Both the position numbers and the translations under genes were made by a program. A stretch of DNA of 21,573 nucleotides from NCBI GenBank assembly GCA_036505615.1, contig DASXTB010000466.1, positions 1 to 21,573 on the forward strand. The letters are read 5' to 3'. This document shows positions 6,971 to 14,009 of this stretch, one piece after another. The DNA is from DASXTB01 sp036505615 (GTDB lineage: Bacteria > Acidobacteriota > UBA6911 > JACQSX01). Positions within the stretch are counted from its first letter, which is position 1, and every line of letters starts with the position of its first letter. Below the pieces are notes generated by a model. The model did no database searches. It was given only the letters and a program-made list of their open reading frames with translations, and had not been told where the DNA came from.

Positions 6971-7924
6971 ATGAAGCAAAAAATTGTAGTGGTGGGAAGC
7001 CTGCACATAGACTTTGTGATCAATGTTCCGCACTTTCCCAGTCCTGGCGAGACCGTTGTCGGTTCCAATTTTCAAGTCTTTCCCGGCGGTAAGGGAGCCA
7101 ATCAGGCTTACGCGGCGGCCAAGCTGGGAGGCAGCGTGAGCATGGTAGGCCAGGTCGGAGGAGATGCGCAGGCAGACTGGCTGAAAAAGAATCTCGCTTC
7201 CGTAGGTGTCGACGTGTCTGCCGTCCGGCGTGATCCAAAGAATCCCAGCGGGACTGCCGGGATCTCCATTGATCCATCAGGGCAGAACCAGATTCTCATT
7301 ATGCCAGGAGCCAACGGCACCTTTGGTCCGGCGCAGTTGAAGGAAAGCAAAGAAATACTCGAATCGGCCGGCATTGTTCTCTTGCAGCTTGAGATTCCTC
7401 TGGAAACGGTGGAAGCCGCCGTTCATCTTGCCAATAAGGCAGGGGCGGTGGTCATGCTCGATCCTGCGCCGGCACGCGATCTTCCCGACAGCCTGTTGCA
7501 CCTGGTCGATTACCTCACTCCCAACGAGAATGAATTGGCGGCGCTGACGGGAGCTCCTCCTTCAGCCGGCATCGGCCGTGAACACGCAGTGCAGAGAGCA
7601 AGAATTCTGATCGAGCGTGGTGCGAACAAAGTGATAGTGAAAATGGGACCGCATGGAGCTCTGCTGGTGACCAAGGATCAAGAGCACTTTTGGCCGGTGG
7701 TGTCGGTGGAGGTTGTTGACACAACCGCAGCAGGCGATGCGTTCAATGCGGCATTCGCCGTTGCTCTGGTCGCAGGGAAGTCTGAGATGCAAGCCGGCCA
7801 ATTTGCCACTGCCGCCGGTGCTTGCTCAGTTACACGCCAGGGAGCCCAGCCCAGCATGCCGACCCGCAACGAAGTGGAATTGATGATGAAGGTCTCGGGA
7901 CACAGTGCCCAGTCTGGATTCTGA
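6971..7924 (+). CDS. rbsK: Ribokinase (PfkB family sugar kinase)
   Basis: A 317-residue cytoplasmic carbohydrate kinase. The substrate-binding signature GGKGANQA is at 39-46 and the PfkB signature with the catalytic base is DTTAAGDAFNAAF (250-262), Asp256 being the base. The oxyanion-hole motif is AAGD instead of the usual GAGD, a tolerated change. TPNENE (183-188) is another ribokinase-type motif. Length and N-terminus fit RbsK well; closely related kinases acting on deoxyribose or other pentoses cannot be excluded. The ATG at 6971 follows GGAG at 6960-6963. No ribose transporter is adjacent. The gene ends 3 nt before a heptamer array. Confidence 0.88.
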   Translation: MKQKIVVVGSLHIDFVINVPHFPSPGETVVGSNFQVFPGGKGANQAYAAAKLGGSVSMVGQVGGDAQADWLKKNLASVGVDVSAVRRDPKNPSGTAGISIDPSGQNQILIMPGANGTFGPAQLKESKEILESAGIVLLQLEIPLETVEAAVHLANKAGAVVMLDPAPARDLPDSLLHLVDYLTPNENELAALTGAPPSAGIGREHAVQRARILIERGANKVIVKMGPHGALLVTKDQEHFWPVVSVEVVDTTAAGDAFNAAFAVALVAGKSEMQAGQFATAAGACSVTRQGAQPSMPTRNEVELMMKVSGHSAQSGF

Positions 7925-7926
7925 GA

Positions 7927-7995
7927 TGGCGGAAGGCGGAAGGCAGAAGGCGGAAGGCGGAAAGCAGAAGGCAGAAAACAGAAAACAGAAAACAG
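7927..7995 (+). repeat. Heptamer array 2, left arm (GGCGGAA-type units)
   Basis: About ten units of RRCRGAA (GGCGGAA, GGCAGAA, AGCAGAA, AACAGAA), progressively A-richer to the right. It begins 3 nt after the ribokinase stop codon. Confidence 0.85.
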
Positions 7996-8096
7996 GATGT
8001 GTTCGTGGTTGGCCAGCTACTGAGAGGGGATGGCTCGTTTTCGTTGCCTTCGTCGTTGCCGCAACTTCACGTTAAGAAGTGAATATCGATTAGCGA

Positions 8097-8264
8097 CTGC
8101 CTTCCGCCTTCTGCTTTCCGCCTTCCGCCTTCTGCTTTCCGCTTTCTGCCCTCCGCCTTCTGCCTTCCGCCTTCTGCTTTCCGCCTTCCGCCTTCTGCTT
8201 TCCGCCTTCCGCCTTCTGCTTTCCGCCTTCCGCCTTCCGTTGTCTGCCTCCTGCCTCCTGCTTT
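8097..8264 (-). repeat. Heptamer array 2, right arm (inverted)
   Basis: Twenty-four consecutive 7-nt units on the plus strand as CTGCCTT, CCGCCTT, CTGCTTT and similar, i.e. the inverse of the left arm at 7927-7995. The last unit, ending at 8264, contributes two of the three bases of the stop codon of the aminotransferase gene (TAA, complement of 8263-8265). With the left arm and the 101-bp spacer (7996-8096, which holds a small ACTTC/GAAGT hairpin and no gene) it fills the whole gap between the two convergent genes. Confidence 0.88.
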
Positions 8265-9618
8265 ACGGCCGCAACAACAGCTCGGCCTGCTTCTGAATCT
8301 TTCTTACCGCTTCGGCAATCTGGTCCATGTCACTGCGGCTCCCCAGCAACATGTTTTGAGTAAGCCATACGGCTTCTCCGCATAGCTTGTCATTCATCGG
8401 GCAGTGGCTGTTTCGCTGCTCGTAATCGGCGATCTCAGCAGGTGAATAGATGCGCTGGAATCCTCGGGAGTGCAGAGTTTGCTTCAGAAACGGCTCCTTG
8501 TTCAGAGGTGCGTATCCGCCAGAGCAGGGAACTCCTTCGGCGTGCAGCGCCTTGAGGAATTGTAGCCTTGGAAGATCGGTGAAGCGGCTCTTGTCGTATC
8601 GGAACATGTAAAGATGATAGGCGTTTCGAGTGCAGCCATCGTACATGCGAGCGGGCGTAATTCCGGGAATTTCCCGAAGCTGAGCGCTCAGATAAACCGC
8701 GTTTTGCGCTCGAGTGTGGGACTGCGCCTCTAGCCGTGTCAGTTGTTCCAACAGCAGCGCACCCTGAAATTCAGTGAGACGACGGTTGTCACCGTTGCGC
8801 GCATAAGAGGAGGATGCCGAGGGTTTGCCGGCCCGGCCCTGATTGTGAAAACTGGCGCAAATCTCCATCAGTTCTTCATTGTTGGTTACGATCGCCCCTC
8901 CCTCGCCGCAGTTGAGGTTCTTGGACGCCTGAAAGCTAAAGCAGCCGAGATCTCCCAGCGTCCCGACCTTCCGGTGTCGCCATTCGGCCAGGTGTGCCTG
9001 GCATGCGTCCTCGACAACCGGAAGTTTGTGTTTTTGTGCGACTTTCAAAATCTCATCCATGTTCGACGCTGATCCCCCAAAGTGAACGGGCAGAATGCAA
9101 CGGGTCCGGTTCGTGATTGCTGCTGCAATCTTGCCGCTATCTATCTGGAACGTTTCCAGGTCAGTGTCCGCGAATATGGGAATCGCGTAGTGCAACAGAA
9201 CGATATTGATGGTCGCGACAAATGTATAGGGAGGCACCACAACCTCGTCGCCCGGGCCAATGTCGAGGGCTTGGAAAGCCGTCACCAGCGCGCTGGTTCC
9301 GTTGGCCGTAGCTAAGCCATATTTGGCTCCCAGTTGCTGCGCCCAGGCTTTCTCAAAACGTTCGACATAGCTCCCGCCGAGCCGATTCCAGCGTTTGCTT
9401 TCCAGAACTTCACTCCAGGCTCGCCGGTCGTTATCACCGATGACCGGCCACGATGGAAACGCTTGGGCTCGAACCGGCTTGCCCCCTAAAATTGCAAGCT
9501 TGTCGCCCAATCGCGATCCTTTGCCAACAGCTAGGGAGGAATGCTCAATCAAATTCAAGCTGGCCGCTCCTGCGCTGGTCACCTTGAGAAAATGACGCCG
9601 GCTGAGGTGGGTTTTCAT
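8263..9618 (-). CDS. Tat-exported DegT/DnrJ/EryC1/StrS-type aminotransferase
   Basis: A 451-residue PLP enzyme of the sugar aminotransferase family (fold type I). The N-terminus MKTHLSRRHFLKVTSAG carries a twin-arginine motif (SRRHFLK, 6-12), unusual for this normally cytoplasmic family. The PLP phosphate-contact loop NGTSA is at 106-110, the ring-nitrogen Asp204 is in VVEDACQA, and the Schiff-base Lys233 is in FSFQASKNLNCGEGGA, so the active site is intact. Tat export of a folded PLP-loaded enzyme is consistent. The ATG at 9618 is preferred to a frame opening at 9663 since the Tat signal begins there; an AGAGAG run about 11 nt upstream is a weak ribosome binding site. It is divergent from the ceramidase-type gene and may share its regulation. 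Substrate unknown; an amino sugar or its oxidised form is likely from the family. Confidence 0.88.
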   Translation of the reverse strand: MKTHLSRRHFLKVTSAGAASLNLIEHSSLAVGKGSRLGDKLAILGGKPVRAQAFPSWPVIGDNDRRAWSEVLESKRWNRLGGSYVERFEKAWAQQLGAKYGLATANGTSALVTAFQALDIGPGDEVVVPPYTFVATINIVLLHYAIPIFADTDLETFQIDSGKIAAAITNRTRCILPVHFGGSASNMDEILKVAQKHKLPVVEDACQAHLAEWRHRKVGTLGDLGCFSFQASKNLNCGEGGAIVTNNEELMEICASFHNQGRAGKPSASSSYARNGDNRRLTEFQGALLLEQLTRLEAQSHTRAQNAVYLSAQLREIPGITPARMYDGCTRNAYHLYMFRYDKSRFTDLPRLQFLKALHAEGVPCSGGYAPLNKEPFLKQTLHSRGFQRIYSPAEIADYEQRNSHCPMNDKLCGEAVWLTQNMLLGSRSDMDQIAEAVRKIQKQAELLLRP

Positions 9619-9689
9619 AAGATGTACTCTCTTTTTCGAAGATATGAGAATTATACTAGTCATTCACTTCTGAAATAAGATCTTTAGCG
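9619..9689. promoter_or_regulatory. Divergent promoter region with back-to-back -10 boxes
   Basis: The 71-bp gap between the divergent aminotransferase and ceramidase-type genes contains ATTATACT at 9650-9657 region. Read on the minus strand this gives a perfect TATAAT (complement of 9650-9655); read on the plus strand it gives TATACT (9653-9658). The two -10 boxes overlap, which would make the promoters mutually exclusive or co-regulated. No good -35 boxes are seen. Confidence 0.4.
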
Positions 9690-11270
9690 ATGGATAACGC
9701 CAGAATTCGCTTCAAACGGCTCGCTATCGCGGTGCTGGTTGCCGCGTCAATTGTTGCCTTTCTCGAGGCCGGCCCTTCGTCGCGAAAATGGAAGGCCGGC
9801 ATAGCGCGCGCCAATATCACGCCCATCGAGTCGATGTGGATGGCCGGCTACGCTGCGCGCACTCACCCATCGGAAGGCAAGCTGCAGGACCTGTGGCTCA
9901 AAGTTTTGGCCCTCGAGGACAGCACTGGCCAGCGGGCAATAGTTGTTACCACTGACCTGCTCGGATTGCCCGCCGCAGTGAGCAATCGGGTGTACGCGCA
10001 GTTGCACGACAAGTTTGGCCTGGCGCGCCGAGCCGTGATGTTCGCCAGTTCTCACACTCACTGTGGGCCTGTCTTGAGCGGCGCCCTCCTTGACATCTAT
10101 CCCATGGATGAGGAACAGCAGTCCAAGGTAGACGCTTATACGGCGCGATTAGAACAGCAGATGGTCGAGGCCGTAGAACAGGCGCTCAAAAACCTGGCGC
10201 CCGCTGAACTGGCGGCCGGCATCGGCACCGCCGGCTTTGCGGTAAACAGGCGCAACAACACTGAAGAGGACGTTCTGAAGGGGAAAGAACTGAAAGGTCC
10301 GGTAGACCATTCCGTTCCCGTTCTAAAGGTGAGGGGACATGACGGAAGACTCCTGGCCATCGTCTTTGCCTATGCGTGCCACAACACTACTCTGGATTTT
10401 TATCAGTGGTGCGGTGATTATGCCGGCTTCGCGCAGGAATACCTTGAAAGGCAGCACCCGGGTGCGACGGCGCTGTTTGTTGCAGGATGTGGCGCTGACG
10501 CCAATCCGATCCCAAGGCGGTCGTTGAACCTGTGCATGAACTATGGCAGCCAACTGGCCGCAGCCGTGGATCGGGTGCTCGCCGCTAGAATGCAGCGCCT
10601 TGATCCATTGCTGGAAACCGCGTTCTCACAGATCGACCTTCCGCTGGCGCCAGCGCCTGCCCGCGACGAGCTGGTAGCCAGAACTGAGAATAAGTTGGAA
10701 TGGGTCCGCCGCTGGGCGCGCCGCATGCTGGTGCCAGCCGACCGTGGAGACAAGTTCATTGATAGATATCCGTATCCGGTCCAAGTTTGGCGATTGGGCG
10801 GCCGCCAAGTGTGGATCGCCTTAGGCGGAGAAGTGGTCGTGGATTATGCTTTGCGTTTGAAAAGAGAACTGGGGGAGTCGGTCTGGGTGACAGCATACGC
10901 AAACGATGTAATGGCCTACATTCCCTCGCTTCGGATTCTCAAAGAAGGAGGTTATGAGGGGGCTACGTCCATGATGGCTTACGGTATGCCCAGCATTTGG
11001 ACGCCGCCGGTTGAAGAACTTATTGTTACCGAGGTCAAGCGCTTGGTGCAACGGGTGCGGAATCAAAGGACACGCAGCAGCTTTGAGCAATCAGCGTTCA
11101 GCTTTCAGCAATCAGCCTTCAGCAATCAGCCCTCAGCTTTCAGCAATCAACCGTCAGCGATCGGTGTTGAGCACCGACAGGTCAAGTTGAAGGGTCGCAC
11201 TCTGCAGAGAGGGGAAGCGATGTCCCCACTCAAAGAGCCGCTCTCTGGCTTGCTGAAAACTGACTATTGA
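9690..11270 (+). CDS. Neutral/alkaline ceramidase-family hydrolase, exported, with repeat-derived tail
   Basis: A 526-residue protein with an N-terminal hydrophobic signal (residues 10-27) followed by the start of the non-lysosomal ceramidase domain, KAGIARANITPIES. The zinc-ligand motif SHTHCGP is at 121-127 (family form THTHSGP), a further His is in AYACHNTTL, and DYAGFAQEYLE plus FVAGCGADANP match the family's conserved C-terminal blocks of the catalytic domain. Bacterial members hydrolyse ceramide in some cases; many environmental ones are uncharacterised and shorter than true ceramidases, as here. From about residue 464 the sequence becomes a heptad-periodic QSAFS/NQPSAFS tail encoded by a tandem repeat array, and even the stop codon TGA (11268-11270) lies in the inverted second arm. 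The ancestral stop was probably near 11080. Start by position; ribosome binding site weak. Confidence 0.8.
   Translation: MDNARIRFKRLAIAVLVAASIVAFLEAGPSSRKWKAGIARANITPIESMWMAGYAARTHPSEGKLQDLWLKVLALEDSTGQRAIVVTTDLLGLPAAVSNRVYAQLHDKFGLARRAVMFASSHTHCGPVLSGALLDIYPMDEEQQSKVDAYTARLEQQMVEAVEQALKNLAPAELAAGIGTAGFAVNRRNNTEEDVLKGKELKGPVDHSVPVLKVRGHDGRLLAIVFAYACHNTTLDFYQWCGDYAGFAQEYLERQHPGATALFVAGCGADANPIPRRSLNLCMNYGSQLAAAVDRVLAARMQRLDPLLETAFSQIDLPLAPAPARDELVARTENKLEWVRRWARRMLVPADRGDKFIDRYPYPVQVWRLGGRQVWIALGGEVVVDYALRLKRELGESVWVTAYANDVMAYIPSLRILKEGGYEGATSMMAYGMPSIWTPPVEELIVTEVKRLVQRVRNQRTRSSFEQSAFSFQQSAFSNQPSAFSNQPSAIGVEHRQVKLKGRTLQRGEAMSPLKEPLSGLLKTDY
11089..11163 (+). repeat. Heptamer array 3, left arm (NTCAGCN units), coding
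   Basis: Ten to eleven units of the type ATCAGCG, TTCAGCT, TTCAGCA, ATCAGCC. It is read through as the tail of the ceramidase-family gene; because 7 nt is not a multiple of 3, three units give a seven-residue period, seen as SAFSNQP repeats. Confidence 0.85.
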
Positions 11271-11313
11271 TGCCGAAAGCTGATTGCTGGCCGCTGAAAG
11301 CTGACTGCTGAAA
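11248..11313 (-). repeat. Heptamer array 3, right arm (inverted)
   Basis: Units GCTGAAA, ACTGACT, GCTGATT, GCTGAAA, GCTGACT, the inverse of the arm at 11089-11163. Somewhat more degenerate than the other arrays. It supplies the stop codon of the ceramidase-family gene and ends about 10 nt before the ATG of the YfhO-type gene, occupying its expected ribosome binding site region. The 84-bp spacer contains a small CGGTG/CACCG hairpin (11162-11176). Confidence 0.75.
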
Positions 11314-11322
11314 CGAATACCC

Positions 11323-13848
11323 ATGCCTCACCGCGTCGCCATCATCGCGTGCGTGCTGATCGCAATTCTCTTCTTCGCCGACGCATTCCTTGCGAACCGA
11401 ACCCTGATCCCAGCCGGTTTTCTTTATCAGCAGGAACCATGGCAGTCTGAATTCCCCCAGTTCAAGACGGAGAAGTCCGAGCAGTATGATCTGTTGTTCC
11501 AGTTCTACCCCTGGGCTCGCTTTTTTAAAGAATCGGTTCACGCCCGCGAGATTCCTCTGTGGAATCCTTACACTTATTTTGGGACGCCTTTTTTTGCCAA
11601 TCCCCAGACCGCGCTGCTTTTTCCGCTGACCTGGATCCATTTGGCCCTTCCGCTACGATATTCCTTCACCGTTGTTTTTACCCTGAAGCTGACGCTCTTG
11701 CTGTTGGGAATGTTTTTGTTCCTCAGGGAGTGCCAATTGAGCCCGGCCGCAAGCTTTCTGGGAGCCTGTGTCTTTGCGCTTTCCATGCATACTGTAGCTT
11801 CACTTCCATTTCCATACTCCAACGTCACGGTTTTGTTTCCCTGGGGAATGCTGGCAGTCCGCCGATGGATGTCGTCCCCTAGCGCCGTAAATTGGGCGGC
11901 TCTGACTACGCTGCTGGCCCTGATTGTGTTTGCCGGACAACCGCAGTCGGCGCTGCCTGCGTTTGTTTTCATCGGATTATTTGCGGGATTGATGATTGCT
12001 GAAGCCGCGGCCGCTGGCGGACAGTTCTTACCGGCAGGTGCGCTCGGCCCCGCGACCGTGCAGCAGTCCGTAGGGGCGGTTCACCAACCGCCCCTACGCA
12101 GGAGTTTGCATCGGGCGCTGTTTGTATTGTCGGCTGTCGTAGTTGCGGCTTTGGTTTCGGCCATCCAGTGGATCCCCTCCTACGAATACTTCTCCGACAG
12201 TATGGTTCCGCTGGGACCGCGAATCATCCGCTCCGGCCTCCCCTACTCGATCCGAAACTTCTTGAATTTTTTGGTCCCGGATTTCTTCGGCAGCCCGGGA
12301 CGTCAAAACTTCTGGGGTTTTCCCGGTTACCAGGACGCAGCTTTCTATTCGTCTGCCGGTGCAATTCTTCTCGCTTCATTTTCATTTTCAGAAAAAGGCA
12401 AGAGGAAGGATGGATTGGCGTTGTTTCTGGTGTTGACACTGCTGGTTTCCTGTCTTGTCCTTTTGGGCACCCCGATCGCCGAGAATCTGTTGAGTCTTCC
12501 CGGTTTCCGCCAGATGCGGCGCGCCAAGTTCGTATTTCTTGCCATCTTTGCCCTGGCAGGGCTGGCAGCGCGAGGAAGTGAGAAAATTTTCAACAAGGGT
12601 TCAGCGACAAACCACGCCTGCTCCTCGTCGGCTGACAGGTGGAGCTGCTGGTGGAGAGTTGTTTTCATGGTCTTGCTGATGTGGCTTGGATTTTGGGAGT
12701 TTGAGCCCTATTTGAAGGCTCTCGGTCTGGTCAAAACAACGGTCCTGCAGGGCCTGCATGCGATCGCTTTCCTGCTATTGACCGCGGCCGTTCTGTCATT
12801 AAAGCCGGGAGCGTGGATCAAGCTGTCGCTACCTGCCATTCTTCTAGCCGACTTGGTGACGGTGTCGTACGGTCTGAATGCTCGCGGCGACAGCAATGCC
12901 CTCTACCCTCGGCTTCAAACAGTCGAAGCATTGAAGGACGATAATTCACGAGTCTACTCTTTTCAGGAGATCTTTCAGCCCAATGCGGCCATGGTCTACC
13001 GCCTTTACGACCTGCGTGGCTACGACGTCATGACGCCGAGGCGCCTTTTTCTTTTCCTCAAAGAGATCGATCCAAACCTGGGCGACGTTTATTCCTGGTT
13101 GATCAGCTTGGATCGACAGAAGATTCACCCCCAGTCGCTCCTCCGCGAGAGCATGCAAGAGGCGATTGAAACTTACGGTCCCCCGCTGGTCGATTACCTG
13201 AAGACCAGCGCGTCCTATTACTCGGTTAAGGTGGACGCCATTCGGGACAATCCGCAGTTTTTCGATCTTCTGGATATTGATTACCTCCTCCTTGAACGCC
13301 GGCCACCTCCGGTTGGTTACGCTTCGGTCAACGACGAAAAGGGGGGTCTCTCTGTATACCGCAAGACGGACTGTGCCAGAACGCGCTTCTACACTCAATG
13401 GACCGAGTCCTCGGAAGAGACTGCCCTGCGACGCATGAAATCAGTCGATGTCAAAGAGAGAGCAGTCGTGGAGTTTTCACTGCCGCCTCCGTCCGCCGAG
13501 TCGCAGGGAACGTCTGTCACCATGCGGGAGTTGGAGAGAGACTTGAATGGTCGATCCTACAGCGTGGAAGCTAATCGTGCCGGAATCTTTGTTGAGTCCG
13601 AACGATTCTGCCGGGGCTGGAATGCATACGTGGATGGGGAACGCCGGCCAGTTTTTCCGGCCAACTTCCTGTTCAGGGGAGTTTTTCTTGCGGCTGGCAA
13701 GCACCGGGTAGATTTCAGGTATGAGCCCCGGAGTTTTTATTGGGGAGCGTGCTTGAGTCTATTGGGTCTGGTTGTGTTGGGACTCGTTTCGGCGATGATC
13801 CGGCAAAACGGGCGGTTCACCAACCGCCCCTACAATATCTCCCGGTGA
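11323..13848 (+). CDS. YfhO-family large membrane protein
   Basis: An 841-residue polytopic inner-membrane protein resembling the YfhO family (Bacillus YfhO acts in lipoteichoic-acid glycosylation). Visible features are an N-terminal membrane helix, a conserved first extracytoplasmic loop with YQQEPWQSEFPQF and IPLWNPYTYFGTPFFANPQT (about residues 77-96), many further helices to about residue 520, a long soluble region (about 530-790), and a final helix near 800-823. It is probably a GT-C-like transferase or envelope glycosylation protein; the reaction is not visible. Residues 249-259 (VGAVHQPPLR) are encoded by an in-frame REP palindrome, and residues 830-841 (GRFTNRPYNISR) by another, both lying in presumed non-conserved positions. 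No Shine-Dalgarno is seen because a repeat arm runs up to the start. Confidence 0.78.
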   Translation: MPHRVAIIACVLIAILFFADAFLANRTLIPAGFLYQQEPWQSEFPQFKTEKSEQYDLLFQFYPWARFFKESVHAREIPLWNPYTYFGTPFFANPQTALLFPLTWIHLALPLRYSFTVVFTLKLTLLLLGMFLFLRECQLSPAASFLGACVFALSMHTVASLPFPYSNVTVLFPWGMLAVRRWMSSPSAVNWAALTTLLALIVFAGQPQSALPAFVFIGLFAGLMIAEAAAAGGQFLPAGALGPATVQQSVGAVHQPPLRRSLHRALFVLSAVVVAALVSAIQWIPSYEYFSDSMVPLGPRIIRSGLPYSIRNFLNFLVPDFFGSPGRQNFWGFPGYQDAAFYSSAGAILLASFSFSEKGKRKDGLALFLVLTLLVSCLVLLGTPIAENLLSLPGFRQMRRAKFVFLAIFALAGLAARGSEKIFNKGSATNHACSSSADRWSCWWRVVFMVLLMWLGFWEFEPYLKALGLVKTTVLQGLHAIAFLLLTAAVLSLKPGAWIKLSLPAILLADLVTVSYGLNARGDSNALYPRLQTVEALKDDNSRVYSFQEIFQPNAAMVYRLYDLRGYDVMTPRRLFLFLKEIDPNLGDVYSWLISLDRQKIHPQSLLRESMQEAIETYGPPLVDYLKTSASYYSVKVDAIRDNPQFFDLLDIDYLLLERRPPPVGYASVNDEKGGLSVYRKTDCARTRFYTQWTESSEETALRRMKSVDVKERAVVEFSLPPPSAESQGTSVTMRELERDLNGRSYSVEANRAGIFVESERFCRGWNAYVDGERRPVFPANFLFRGVFLAAGKHRVDFRYEPRSFYWGACLSLLGLVVLGLVSAMIRQNGRFTNRPYNISR
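12069..12098. repeat. REP palindrome (family C) inside the YfhO-type gene
   Basis: A perfect 13-bp stem, CGTAGGGGCGGTT (12069-12081) and AACCGCCCCTACG (12086-12098), with a CACC loop. It is the same family as the palindromes around the RAYT gene 1.7 kb away, and here it is 30 bp long so the reading frame is kept. Confidence 0.9.
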
Positions 13849-13992
13849 CGGTGGTTCGTTAATCGCCCGTATTCCCTGTCGATCCGTAGGGGCGGTTCGT
13901 GAACCGCCCCTCTTCCCCGTTGACCTGTAGGGGCGGTTCGTGAACCGCCCGGTATTCCCCGTTGACCTGTAGGGGCGGTTCGTGAACCGCCC
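13810..13992. repeat. Array of family C REP palindromes downstream of the RAYT gene
   Basis: Five palindromes. The first (13810-13829, loop CACC) encodes the C-terminus of the YfhO-type protein. The second (about 13849-13869) is decayed. Three intact copies of GGGCGGTTCGTGAACCGCCC follow at 13890-13909, 13931-13950 and 13973-13992, spaced 41-42 bp and separated by a conserved TTCCCCGTTGACCTGTAG linker. The last ends 17 bp before the stop of the transposase gene. Confidence 0.9.
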
Positions 13993-14009
13993 GGTCTTTC
14001 CCGTCATCA

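Noticed and set aside
5957..8264. CRISPR array
   Set aside because: Units are 7 nt with no unique spacers between repeats, and no cas genes are present.
7822..8296. Open frames encoding RRKAESRRQ or FRLLLSAFRLL repeats between ribokinase and aminotransferase
   Set aside because: They are translations of the GGCGGAA array and its inverse; the hydrophobic LLLSAF repeat could look like a membrane protein but has no start signals.
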